Of a stretch of DNA of 42,497 bases, positions 16,617 to 26,507 are shown piece after piece (the stretch's first letter is position 1; every line of letters begins with the position of its first letter). The position numbers were made by a program, and so were the translations under genes. The stretch is taken from NCBI GenBank assembly GCA_016937115.1, contig JAFGWN010000048.1, forward strand, positions 1 through 42,497, written 5' to 3'. Under the pieces are notes generated by a model. That model did no database searches. It had not been told where the DNA came from and saw only the letters and a program-made list of their open reading frames with translations. This DNA comes from Balneolaceae bacterium (lineage in GTDB: Bacteria > Bacteroidota > Rhodothermia > Balneolales > Balneolaceae).

Positions 16617-19043
16617 TTATTTTAGTATTATTGAGTAAGCGACAGAATCATTCTTCGCTGGTTGATTTTTCATAAACCAGAGCGGATATAGTTCACCTTT
16701 CGCCCAGTCATCAATCATATTGTCGTAATATTCAGACCCGGGATTGCCCGATTGTCCGCCTGGATAGATGCCCCATGCTTTAATCTCAGGCCCGAGTTCC
16801 ACCACCATGCGCCAGGATGGCCCGTGGCTGCCTCGTATAGCGTTGACCGATTCTCCTGCTCCATCAGTAAAGAGATTGCTGCGGCCCAGCCCGGGAATCT
16901 GTCCTACATGATTGATATCTGTGTCATTTACGTAGCCCCATTTCCAGCTGTCGCCGTATGGTCCGTATTCTTCCGAAAGATTTTGTAGCGCCCCATGAAA
17001 AGAACGGTTTACTAACTCTTTTAACGTTTCGCGTTGCGGCGTATTCACATCATCAATCCACTGCAGTGTTGAATCATTTTTTATGAGCTGAGTGGTTTCG
17101 TCCCGTTTAGGCCACTCCAGCGGAAGGTCGGTGGTTCCGTATTCATCACCCCATAGTGCGCTGTAAAATGCATCCCACCATGCCGCAAAAAGAGAGGGGG
17201 CAATTTGATTGCCCTCGTTTTTAAGATTCCATTCTGTGAGTTCACGATACGCGTTTTGTCCGGTCTCTGAAAGCGTATCAGCTTGCAGGTAATTTAATAG
17301 CGTGGGCAGAATTGTTTTCGCGTGATAGCTGTAGGTATCCAGTTGCAACTGTTGCATATCTTTCGGCGTGATATTCTGCATAGCGGCCAGGCGGTCGTTA
17401 ATGCGGCGGCCTCGTTCGAACGGAGCAAACTCATCATCCAGATAGTAGGGATAAGTGTCATCGGTAGGATTCTGATTGGCTGAACTAACAAACCCGCGCC
17501 CCGGATTTTTAATGAACGGAATTTGGTCGAACGGAATCCAGTTCTGCCAGTCGTATTTTGGATCCGATCCGTCGCCGATAAACCGTCCCTGTTCGTTCCA
17601 TTTTGCCGGATATTTACCGGCTACGGTGATGGCAATATTACTGCTGTCGGCAAATACCCAGTTTTGCGCGGGATTTTTATAATGCTGCAGCGCCTGACGG
17701 TAATCGCTGTAATTTTTAGCCCTGTTGATGCCCAAAAAATATTTCATTTCGTTTGATTTTTCGTAGGCAATCCAGCGCATGGCATGGTATTTTGGGATGC
17801 CGGATCGCATGGGCTCACCCGGGAAGTTCTGTACCACCGGTCCGTGGTGCGTATAAAAAACAGTATCAACAAACGTTTCCTGCCCTTTAATTTTAATTTC
17901 TTCAATCCGCTTGCGGGTTGATTTCCATTGGTTGTCATGCCGGTATTCAGCCAGGGTAGAATCCCGAAATTGAATCTCATACCAGTCCCATACATCGGCG
18001 CCTACATTGGTGGTGCCCCACGCTATCTGTTCATTAAAGCCGATAATGATGGCGGGAGCGCCCGGCAGGGTGACCCCCATCACATTTTGATGGGGTCCAT
18101 GCAGCTGCACAGCATACCAGATGGAAGGCAGTGTCATATTCAAGTGCGGATCGTTGGCCAGGATGGGATGTCCGCTGGCTGTTTTACTGCCGCTAACGGC
18201 CCAGTTGTTACTTCCATTTGCAGGATCGGGCTGGTAGGGCATTACATGTTCGACAACAGATGGAGTGAATACAGAATCCGGCTGCTCAACTTGTACGGGA
18301 TCAAACTCCCAGCTTTTACTTGCGGGAATTGTCGGCTCCATCAAGTCCGTTTTGGTGTCCAGTACCTTTTTAATGAAATCATCACCGAAATACGCACGGG
18401 TATTGCTCATGCGTAAATCACCATTGTTACCCGCCAACGTATACGTCATATATTTCAAGAGCAGGGCCGTTTTCTTTGGCGTCCATTTTTCGGGCGCATG
18501 ATCGAGAATTTTGTATTCAACAGGGTATTCGGCAGAACGAAGCTGATCAATCCATGCATTAACGCCGGCGGCGTAAGCTTTTACAGCAGTCGCAGTTTGG
18601 GGATCACTCATAATGCTGGCCAGTGCTTGTTCGGCGGCGTAACCCATGCCGATACGCCGCTGGTAGCGATCATACGCCAGTGTTCGTTCGCCCAATATTT
18701 CAGAAAGACGTCCTGCTGCGGCATAGGTTTGTAGTTCCATTTGCCAGAGGCGGTCGCGGGCGGTGATGTAGCCCTGGACGAAGTAAAGGTCGGTGGTGTT
18801 GCGCGCAAAAATATGGGGAATCCGATGCTTATCGTAATACACGTGTACCGAATCGGAAAGAGCTTCGCCGGGAATTGTTATGGTTTCATTCTCTTCGGGT
18901 TGATTGGCGCTTGCCCAAAATCCTGAAGCGGGATTAAGCAGCGGGCCCAGGGGTGGCGCCGGACCTAAGGACGTAGATAACGCCCAAAATAATAGTAGGG
19001 TTGCCCCGGCAGCAGCCAACAGTTGAACAATTTTTTTAGCCAT
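16617..19043 (-). CDS. Penicillin acylase family protein (Ntn hydrolase)
   Basis: VYYDKHRIPHIFARNTTDLYFVQGYITARDRLWQMEL; GSNNWAVSGSKTASGHPILANDPHL with candidate nucleophile Ser. ATG at 19043 preferred. Confidence 0.93.
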   Translation of the reverse strand: MAKKIVQLLAAAGATLLLFWALSTSLGPAPPLGPLLNPASGFWASANQPEENETITIPGEALSDSVHVYYDKHRIPHIFARNTTDLYFVQGYITARDRLWQMELQTYAAAGRLSEILGERTLAYDRYQRRIGMGYAAEQALASIMSDPQTATAVKAYAAGVNAWIDQLRSAEYPVEYKILDHAPEKWTPKKTALLLKYMTYTLAGNNGDLRMSNTRAYFGDDFIKKVLDTKTDLMEPTIPASKSWEFDPVQVEQPDSVFTPSVVEHVMPYQPDPANGSNNWAVSGSKTASGHPILANDPHLNMTLPSIWYAVQLHGPHQNVMGVTLPGAPAIIIGFNEQIAWGTTNVGADVWDWYEIQFRDSTLAEYRHDNQWKSTRKRIEEIKIKGQETFVDTVFYTHHGPVVQNFPGEPMRSGIPKYHAMRWIAYEKSNEMKYFLGINRAKNYSDYRQALQHYKNPAQNWVFADSSNIAITVAGKYPAKWNEQGRFIGDGSDPKYDWQNWIPFDQIPFIKNPGRGFVSSANQNPTDDTYPYYLDDEFAPFERGRRINDRLAAMQNITPKDMQQLQLDTYSYHAKTILPTLLNYLQADTLSETGQNAYRELTEWNLKNEGNQIAPSLFAAWWDAFYSALWGDEYGTTDLPLEWPKRDETTQLIKNDSTLQWIDDVNTPQRETLKELVNRSFHGALQNLSEEYGPYGDSWKWGYVNDTDINHVGQIPGLGRSNLFTDGAGESVNAIRGSHGPSWRMVVELGPEIKAWGIYPGGQSGNPGSEYYDNMIDDWAKGELYPLWFMKNQPAKNDSVAYSIILK

Positions 19044-19185
19044 AACCCTTCCTAAATTAATAATTGTCATCCCCCCTGATTCTTCCGGGACGAATCCATC
19101 CCCCTTCAAAGGGGGACTTACATTGCCAATAACTTTATCTTAGCGCTCACTACTCACTTGCTACTCACAACTTATTACTAAAAAA

Positions 19186-20082
19186 TCACCACACCATCTG
19201 TTTCATACAGAAAACGCTGCCGCCGCTTTTAATAAATTCTCCGGTATTTACCTCATGAACAGCAAATTCGGCATCGCGCAGGTTCTTATTGACGTCTGTA
19301 GCCCCCTGTTGGATGATGACGTTTTTGCCATCGGGACAGGCAGCATTACAGGCAAAGAGTTTTTTGGCTTCATACTCGGTTGCTTCAATGACATTTTCGA
19401 AAATGCTGTTAATCAATTTCAGTCCCTCATTATTGAACGCATCGGGATAAATGAGTACTGTCTTTTTGTTGAGTACACAAAAACAGGTGTCTAAATGGTA
19501 GAACGCTTCATCAACCAATTCCAAAGCGATGATGGAGAGGTCGAATGTCTCGGAAATTTCTTTGTATGCCCTGATGGATGACCGGTGTCCGTATCCACCC
19601 CAAAGCAGTTTTTTGCCGGTATGCCAGATGGCGTCGCCGCAGCCTTCGAAGTCTTCAATTTTATCTTCATTGAGATAGTGGATTTCGTAACCCGCCTGAC
19701 GGAACCATTGCTCGATATACGGTACTTCCTGCTTGCGTTCTTCAGCATGCATAATACTCATGAAAACGTGCTTTTTACCGTCTTCATCAACAAACGGCAA
19801 ACTCTGATTGGCACAAAAAACCATGTCGGGCAGGCCCTGCTGGCCTTCAATAGTGTGAGGCTCAATTTCAATTTGCTCAAACGTACTTTTAATGAGTTCC
19901 CATTCGTCTTGTGCTTCCATCTTGTCCACCATCCCCACATTATCGGCCATATGCGGGTTGATGACATATTCAACCGAAAAGTGAGTCGGTTCCACCATCA
20001 AAACTTTATTTGGGAATGGCATGGAGGGAATATCCGCAAGGGAAAAATCAAGCTGGTTTTCAGAGGTAATCACATTCGGCAT
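19186..20082 (-). CDS. Dimethylarginine dimethylaminohydrolase / amidinotransferase family protein
   Basis: VLMVEPTHFSVEYVINPHM, DMVFCANQSLPF, FEGCGDAIWHTGKKLLWGGYGHRSS, LDTCFCVL. Confidence 0.88.
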   Translation of the reverse strand: MPNVITSENQLDFSLADIPSMPFPNKVLMVEPTHFSVEYVINPHMADNVGMVDKMEAQDEWELIKSTFEQIEIEPHTIEGQQGLPDMVFCANQSLPFVDEDGKKHVFMSIMHAEERKQEVPYIEQWFRQAGYEIHYLNEDKIEDFEGCGDAIWHTGKKLLWGGYGHRSSIRAYKEISETFDLSIIALELVDEAFYHLDTCFCVLNKKTVLIYPDAFNNEGLKLINSIFENVIEATEYEAKKLFACNAACPDGKNVIIQQGATDVNKNLRDAEFAVHEVNTGEFIKSGGSVFCMKQMVW

Positions 20083-20282
20083 AAAAATGACGCTTTATTA
20101 ATTATTCAATAGTTGGGCTTCAAATTTTGGATGAATAATATACGTATTCAATGGAAAGAAAAAAGTTTCGTGAAATGGATTATGTAACAGAAATAGTAAA
20201 AAGGGTCTTAAAAGCTTTTAGAAAAACATTCTATTCAAGTAGTCATGTAGTTAATGAATAGTGTATAGCACTCAGAACCTGT

Positions 20283-20298
20283 AAAACAGACCTGTTTT
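20283..20298. promoter_or_regulatory. Short inverted repeat upstream of the repeat lipoprotein
   Basis: aaaacag ac ctgtttt, perfect 7-bp arms. Confidence 0.35.
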
Positions 20299-20394
20299 GA
20301 CAGTAAGTTAATGTTAATCTTTGTCTTATTGATAACGTTTATATAGGTTGATATATACCTGGAAAGGATGCTTAATCCCTTAAAGTTGCATTTT

Positions 20395-22104
20395 ATGAGA
20401 CATTTACTGTTGCTATTATCTGCTTTTGTCTTAAATCTTATTATAGGGAGTTGCGGCTCTGTTGATAGTAATAATACGGAAAAAGAGTCCCCGAACACAT
20501 GGGGTGATCTTGTATTAATTTCTACAGAAAAGGCAGAATATGGCTTGAAAACAGACGGGCAAGCAGAAATAACTATTAAAAATAATTCAGATGAGTCAAT
20601 TTTTATTACCCGAGATTCGCACCGTCCGTATTCATCTTATTTTGGTATTCAGCGTCAACAAAGAGATGAAAGCTGGGAGTATGTAGATGCCTCGCGATGG
20701 TTTACAGGTGAGCGTTTTCTTCTTTCCCGAGAAATAAAACCGGGTCAGGCTTTTGGGCCAGATTCCGTGCTGCTTGGTCCGCTTCGTTTTTATTCGGGAA
20801 CTTATCGCTTTGTTTATCTTCTCTGTCCTACCTCTAATCCTTGTCCGGAATACGAGATGTTGCCATTCTCCTCAAGAATATCCAATACGTGGAAAATTGC
20901 AGATGTTGATCTTGCCCTGAATATTTCAACTGATCGAAAAGAATATGCTTTACATGAAGAGGATGCCGGCAGTGAAATTACATTATCACTTACTAACAAT
21001 TCAGAAGAAATCGTGTTTATAAGAGATTCTGACATTATTGCATTTCAGCTTCGTGAAGGGAGTGATTGGGAGACAATACAAAAGATTGATATTAAAGGGG
21101 ATGCATCATCCGATTATTATAAAATTGAACCGGGTGAAGTTTTCAACCCGCAAAAATTTTCGATTTCAGGGTTGACAGGTTATTCAGGTACGTACCGATT
21201 TGTATATGAACTTTGTCCTATGCAACAGGATTGTAGAGAAGACGAGATGCTGCCACTGAAGATGAGAGTCTCTAATACGTTTGAGATCGGTCAATCCGTG
21301 ATTGAGCCCAGTGTTGATATCACGACAGATAAAACGGGACTAAATTTTAATGGCGATAAAAGTATTGGAGTAACACTCGTAAATAACTTCGATGAGACTA
21401 TCTATTTGAAGGATCAGGAATATGTGGGCTATCAGCGCCTTGAAAATGGGAAGTGGGTTACGGTAGAGGAGGATTGGTTTACCGAGAGTAGAACAGCAGA
21501 ATTTCTGGAGATTAAACACGGCGAAAGGCTTGAGTCGGATAATTTGCCATTAAACCGATTAACGGGACAAACAGGAACCTATCGGTTTATATATGAGCTT
21601 TGCAGGACAGGACCCGGTTGTAGTGAAGATGAACTTTTGCCTGTTTATAGCCGCACCTCTAATACCTGGCAGGTTATAGAAAGTGATTTTCAAACGGAGG
21701 TGTTTACAGATAGGTCTGAAGTAAGTTTATCGCAGGATGAAGAAATCGGGGTAGGTTTGATTAATAATTCTGATAATTCAATATTTCTGAGAGGCAGTGA
21801 GTATGTAGGTTATCAGCGTTTTGAAAACGAGCAGTGGGTTACGATACAGGAATATATTTATACCGTCGATAAATTCCCTGACTTTTTTGAGCTTAAACCG
21901 GGAGAAAGACACAACCCAAGTGATGGTGATTTTGATTCCTTGCCTTTGAAGTATTTGCAGGGAGGTCCCGGAGTTTATCGTTTTGTCTATTTACTGTGCC
22001 CAACTATTTCAGAAAGTAATACCAACCCTGCTACCAACTGTACAGAAGATGAAATGCTGCCATTAGCTTTGCGGGTTTCAAATACTTTCACAGTGGTGAA
22101 ATAG
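20395..22104 (+). CDS. Lipoprotein with four tandem Ig-like (Big_14-like) repeats
   Basis: MRHLLLLLSAFVLNLIIGSCGS lipobox; four ~130-aa units ending GTYRFVYxLCxxxxxCxxxEMLPxxxRxSNT. ATG at 20395 preferred. Confidence 0.8.
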   Translation: MRHLLLLLSAFVLNLIIGSCGSVDSNNTEKESPNTWGDLVLISTEKAEYGLKTDGQAEITIKNNSDESIFITRDSHRPYSSYFGIQRQQRDESWEYVDASRWFTGERFLLSREIKPGQAFGPDSVLLGPLRFYSGTYRFVYLLCPTSNPCPEYEMLPFSSRISNTWKIADVDLALNISTDRKEYALHEEDAGSEITLSLTNNSEEIVFIRDSDIIAFQLREGSDWETIQKIDIKGDASSDYYKIEPGEVFNPQKFSISGLTGYSGTYRFVYELCPMQQDCREDEMLPLKMRVSNTFEIGQSVIEPSVDITTDKTGLNFNGDKSIGVTLVNNFDETIYLKDQEYVGYQRLENGKWVTVEEDWFTESRTAEFLEIKHGERLESDNLPLNRLTGQTGTYRFIYELCRTGPGCSEDELLPVYSRTSNTWQVIESDFQTEVFTDRSEVSLSQDEEIGVGLINNSDNSIFLRGSEYVGYQRFENEQWVTIQEYIYTVDKFPDFFELKPGERHNPSDGDFDSLPLKYLQGGPGVYRFVYLLCPTISESNTNPATNCTEDEMLPLALRVSNTFTVVK

Positions 22105-22124
22105 CTGAGCTGAAGGTAGGTATT

Positions 22125-22919
22125 CTAAGTCACATTGCTCTTTCTGAGTACTTTGTTAAGCAGCCTTGGCGCAAGCCGCTTCAACCAGACGGCCCACACT
22201 TCCTTGCCGCCGATATAAAATTCCTCTTTCCCTTTTTCAATGCCCGCCAGTATTTTCCGGGCACAGGCATCCGGCGACATGCCGTTTTGCTGGCCTTTGC
22301 TCATCTCACCTAATTTAGATCCATCTCCCTTCAGAGCATTAACGGTAACATTGGTTTTGATGAACCCCGGGCAAACAAGCGTCACATCAATGTTTTGAAC
22401 AGCAACTTCTTGCCGCAAGCTGTCGAACCAGCCATGCAGTGCATGCTTTGAGGCGGCGTACGTAGATCGCATCCGGGTGCCGAATTTGCCCATCACGCTG
22501 CTGGTAACCACAATATGTCCCTTTTCACGCTCCATCATAGAGGGCAGGACCGCTTTGGTTAAGGCGATGGTCCCAAAGAAATTCACTTCCATGATGTTGC
22601 GGATGACGTCTATATCCGTTTCCACAGCAAGCGAACGCTGACTGATGCCGCCATTATTAAAAAGGTAATCGATATGGCCAAAAACACGTAATGCTTCTTC
22701 CGTTTTTTGGGTCAAGCTTTCGGTATCAGCCAGATCAAGCGGAAGCACATAGATATTATCTTTATTTCCGGCACATTTGTTTTTCACTTCTTCAAGTTTT
22801 TCGGCCCGGCGTGATGAAATGATGAGTCTGGCGTTCCGCTCATGTAACGCGTAGGTCAGTGCTTCACCAATTCCCGATGATGCGCCGGTGATCCAAATAA
22901 CACTGTTTTTAAAATTCAT
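22125..22919 (-). CDS. SDR family oxidoreductase
   Basis: VIWITGASSGIGEALTYAL, NNGG, SSVMGKFG...YAASKHAL. Confidence 0.94.
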   Translation of the reverse strand: MNFKNSVIWITGASSGIGEALTYALHERNARLIISSRRAEKLEEVKNKCAGNKDNIYVLPLDLADTESLTQKTEEALRVFGHIDYLFNNGGISQRSLAVETDIDVIRNIMEVNFFGTIALTKAVLPSMMEREKGHIVVTSSVMGKFGTRMRSTYAASKHALHGWFDSLRQEVAVQNIDVTLVCPGFIKTNVTVNALKGDGSKLGEMSKGQQNGMSPDACARKILAGIEKGKEEFYIGGKEVWAVWLKRLAPRLLNKVLRKSNVT

Positions 22920-23095
22920 TTTATAAGCAGTTTTTTTTGCACGTACAAAATGGTTAATCCCATTCAATATGACAAGCGGGAATGAAACAATGGCCTCATT
23001 CAAATAATGCTCAAAGTTTGCTATCTTTAACAGCGAATTTAATGGGATAGGATTTCGTTTGCCATATTTAAAACAATAAATAAAACGTATTTGGC

Positions 23096-23797
23096 TTGAG
23101 ACCGAAACACACCATTTTACTTGTTGAAGATGAAAAGGAGCCAGCTGAAATGCTGTCCAATTTTTTAGAAATGAATGATTATCGCGTGCTGGTAGCTAAT
23201 GAAGGAAATCGGGCACAGGAGTTAATCGATGAAGAAGCCGGTGCTATTCACCTTGCCATTCTTGATATTATGGTTCCGAATATAGATGGTAAAGAACTAT
23301 GCAAACGTATTCGCCGGCACCCGGTGCTGAATGATATTCCCGTTATATTTTTGACTGCCAGGGATCAGGAACAGGACGAAATTGAAGGTTTGGAGCTTGG
23401 GGCAGATGACTACATTTCCAAGCCGGCCAGCCTCGATCTGGTGAAAACGCATGTAGAAACACTGCTGCGCCGCCAAAATCCACAAAATGCCAACTGGCTG
23501 CAGTATGGTGACGCTTATCTCGATACCGATGGCAAGGAGTTGTATATAAACGACAAAAAAGTAGAACTTACCTCAACCGAATATAGCTTAATTGAGTTGT
23601 TATTTAAGAGCCCGAAGCAGGTGTTTAGCCGGCAGCAGATTCTGGAGCATATCACCGAAGAAGGTCGTTTTGTATTTGATCGTACCGTTGATGTGCACAT
23701 CAAGAATTTGCGGCTCAAAATGGGTGATGCCGGGGAAATCATAAAAACATATCGCGGTATCGGCTACGGAGTGAATCGAGAGATCGCAAAAGTCTAA
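23096..23797 (+). CDS. OmpR-family response regulator
   Basis: HTILLVEDEKEPAEML, LDIMVPNIDGKELC, LTARDQEQDEIEGLELGADDYISKPAS, winged helix; TTG start. Confidence 0.95.
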   Translation: MRPKHTILLVEDEKEPAEMLSNFLEMNDYRVLVANEGNRAQELIDEEAGAIHLAILDIMVPNIDGKELCKRIRRHPVLNDIPVIFLTARDQEQDEIEGLELGADDYISKPASLDLVKTHVETLLRRQNPQNANWLQYGDAYLDTDGKELYINDKKVELTSTEYSLIELLFKSPKQVFSRQQILEHITEEGRFVFDRTVDVHIKNLRLKMGDAGEIIKTYRGIGYGVNREIAKV

Positions 23798-23805
23798 ATA
23801 AATAT

Positions 23806-23882
23806 GTCATCCTGTCCGGAATGCTTTCGGGATCAGGATCTATTATATTGTATGCCGGAACAAGTTCGGCAGGGCATTAATT
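23806..23882. repeat. Degenerate intergenic palindromic repeat in the response regulator/kinase gap
   Basis: gtcatcctgtccggaatgctttcgggatcaggatct...tgccggaacaagttcggcag. Confidence 0.55.
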
Positions 23883-23889
23883 TTCCCAT

Positions 23890-25278
23890 ATGAAAATTCG
23901 TTCAAAACTGGCGTGGACATTCATCATTCTTTTGTTTTTTGGAATTACTTCCATCAGCAGTTATTCTATCCTGTTTATCCGTGATTACATGCTGGAGCAG
24001 GGTCGTGAGGAGCTGCAAAAAGATACCCGCTGGCTTTCAGTTACAATTTCAAACCTTCCACAGGATGGCCAATTCGAGGCTCATTTCAATGATGTAGCCG
24101 AAACATCCGGCTATGATTTGGCGCTGTACGATTCTTCCGGGGCGCTTGTAAATTTCTATCCAGATACTATTAGCTTTTCGGCGTATTTGCCTGACGACAC
24201 GCAAGAGATATTAAAATCTCGCGAAGAAATACCCTGGATTCCACGCAACGAAGATTCAGAAAAACTGATTAGCTATATCTATCTGTCGCAAAGTACAAAT
24301 AATGCGGCGTTCATTCGTCTCAGTCAGTATAAGGATGAAGTCTACGAACCCATCAAGACCATTCGCTGGATTATCTATTACGGTATGTTTATTTCTATCG
24401 GGCTGGTGATAATTGTGAGCGTGTGGATGGCGCGTTACCTCACCAAGCCGATTACACAAATTAAAAATGCAGCCCAGAATATTGCCGACGGCGATGTGGA
24501 TCAGCAGATTGACCTGAACCGCAATGACGAGTTTGGCACGCTGGCCGATTCGCTTAACCAGATGGCAATGAAACTCCGCGAGGATACCGAACAAATCAAG
24601 CGATACGCCGAGCGTCAGCGCCAGTTTTTTGCCGATATCACCCACGAACTGCGCAACCCGTTGCATACTATATCGGCTTCGCTGGAAATGCTGGAGCTGG
24701 ATGGAATTTCAGAAGAAAAGCGGCAGCAGTATCGCAAAAATGCCAGAAGTCAGGTAGAGCGGATCAACCGTTTGTTCAAAGATTTGGTAACCTTGCAGCG
24801 GTATGATTCGGATGAATACTTTATTGAAAAGCAGACCTTTGATCTGGCGACCATCAGCGAGCACATGCGAGAGTGGCATATCGAAAAAGCACACGAAAAA
24901 GGACTTTCGCTACAGGTTGACAAGAAATCGTGCAAAGCAGTAGGCGACCCTGGAAAAATAGAACAGGTGATAGACAATCTGATTTCTAATGCGATTAAAT
25001 ATACTAATGAAGGAAGCGTATTCTTAAAATATTACCAAAAGGGTGGCCAGGTTGAGGTTAAGGTTGAAGATACGGGCATTGGTATTTCAGAAGAACATCT
25101 TGAGTGGTTGTTCGATCGTTTTTATCGAACGGATAAGGCACGTTCGCGCGACAAAGGGGGTACGGGGCTCGGCTTGGCGGTCGTAAAGAGTATCTTAAAC
25201 GCTCATGGCACGGATATTGAAGTGGAAAGCACACCCGGGAAGGGCTCCGTTTTTCGGTTCCGGCTTCCAACTGCTTGA
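23890..25278 (+). CDS. HAMP-domain sensor histidine kinase
   Basis: Two TM segments, HAMP, ADITHELRNPLHTI H-box, DNLISNAIKYTNEG, VEDTGIGI, GGTGLGLAVVK. Confidence 0.95.
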   Translation: MKIRSKLAWTFIILLFFGITSISSYSILFIRDYMLEQGREELQKDTRWLSVTISNLPQDGQFEAHFNDVAETSGYDLALYDSSGALVNFYPDTISFSAYLPDDTQEILKSREEIPWIPRNEDSEKLISYIYLSQSTNNAAFIRLSQYKDEVYEPIKTIRWIIYYGMFISIGLVIIVSVWMARYLTKPITQIKNAAQNIADGDVDQQIDLNRNDEFGTLADSLNQMAMKLREDTEQIKRYAERQRQFFADITHELRNPLHTISASLEMLELDGISEEKRQQYRKNARSQVERINRLFKDLVTLQRYDSDEYFIEKQTFDLATISEHMREWHIEKAHEKGLSLQVDKKSCKAVGDPGKIEQVIDNLISNAIKYTNEGSVFLKYYQKGGQVEVKVEDTGIGISEEHLEWLFDRFYRTDKARSRDKGGTGLGLAVVKSILNAHGTDIEVESTPGKGSVFRFRLPTA

Positions 25279-25394
25279 CCATTGAGATAGAACCAATCTA
25301 AATAAAGCAGGGGCTTCACTCTTCAAACTTCCTTCACAAAAGATGGGTTTATTAAAAGGCTTCAAATTAATGTTTTAATCTTTGTATTAGCACT

Positions 25395-26507
25395 ATGCGC
25401 ATCGGCGTTGTACTTATGAACCTGGGGGGACCGAATCGCGAAGAATATGTCCGCCCGTTTTTGAAAAACCTGTTCCAGGATGAGGATATCATTAAAATGG
25501 GTGGCGGCGTGTTGCAAAACACATTTGCAAAGATTATTGCCAAATTTCGGGCACCAAGCGTTGCAGAAGATTACAAGGAGATAAACGGCTGCCCAAAGGG
25601 ATGCATGGGCAACAAACACTGCATCAACCGGGAAGAAAAGCATGTTTCGGAGTGCTGTTCACCGATCAACAGTTTGACAGAGCGCCAACGGCGCGCGCTT
25701 GAAAAGAAATTGGAGGGCGACCTTTCTGAACATGAAGTGAAGGTTTATACCTGCATGCGCTACTGGATTCCCTTTGCCGATACTACAATGCAAGATATGG
25801 TGGATGATGGAATTACGCATGCGGTGATGGTGCCGCTCTACCCGCAATTTTCATGGACGACTACCGGGAGCGGATTTCGCGATTGGGAAACGCAGCGTAA
25901 AAAGCGGTTTGGTGATGAAGCGCCCTGGAAAGAGTTTCACGTGAAGAACTATCACCTCAACCAAAGGTATCTGAATGCGCTGAACAGCCGTATCGACGAA
26001 GCGCTGGAGCAGATGGATGAAGAAACGCGGAGCAAGACACACCTTATTTTTAGTGCACACGGCACGCCAAAGCTGGAAGTGCGCAGCGGTGATCCATATA
26101 CGACCGAAATCAAGGAAACGATGGAAGCCATTATGGATATGCGCGGGCGTGATGAATCATACTGGTTGGGCTATCAATCAAAAGTGGGTCCCCAGAAATG
26201 GACACAGCCGAATACCGCTGAACTGGTAGAACGCCACCTGCAGTATGGCATCAAAAACTTCCTGATGATTCCAATTGCTTTTGTCACTGATCATATTGAA
26301 ACGCTGTACGAACTTAGCATTGAGCTGAAAGAAGACCTGGAGGAAGAAGGATATGCGTTTGAAAGCCTTGAAGTGACGGAAGGCATCAACGATCACCCCG
26401 AATACATCACCGCCCTGGCCGACGAAGTAAAAAAACGGCTGCCGGCTGATGGAATTGCCGAATTGGAAACTGAACCTGAAGAACCTAAAATGGTAAAATC
26501 TGAGTGA
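25395..26507 (+). CDS. hemH: Ferrochelatase with an unusual Cys-rich insertion
   Basis: GVVLMNLGGPNREEYVRPFLKNLF, VPLYPQFSWTTTGS, LIFSAHGTP, YWLGYQSKVGPQKW, IPIAFVTDHIETLYEL. Confidence 0.95.
   Translation: MRIGVVLMNLGGPNREEYVRPFLKNLFQDEDIIKMGGGVLQNTFAKIIAKFRAPSVAEDYKEINGCPKGCMGNKHCINREEKHVSECCSPINSLTERQRRALEKKLEGDLSEHEVKVYTCMRYWIPFADTTMQDMVDDGITHAVMVPLYPQFSWTTTGSGFRDWETQRKKRFGDEAPWKEFHVKNYHLNQRYLNALNSRIDEALEQMDEETRSKTHLIFSAHGTPKLEVRSGDPYTTEIKETMEAIMDMRGRDESYWLGYQSKVGPQKWTQPNTAELVERHLQYGIKNFLMIPIAFVTDHIETLYELSIELKEDLEEEGYAFESLEVTEGINDHPEYITALADEVKKRLPADGIAELETEPEEPKMVKSE

Noticed and set aside
20235-20498. 87-aa minus-strand ORF overlapping the repeat lipoprotein start
   Set aside because: AT-rich chance ORF with no motif; the + strand lipoprotein has a signal peptide and repeats.
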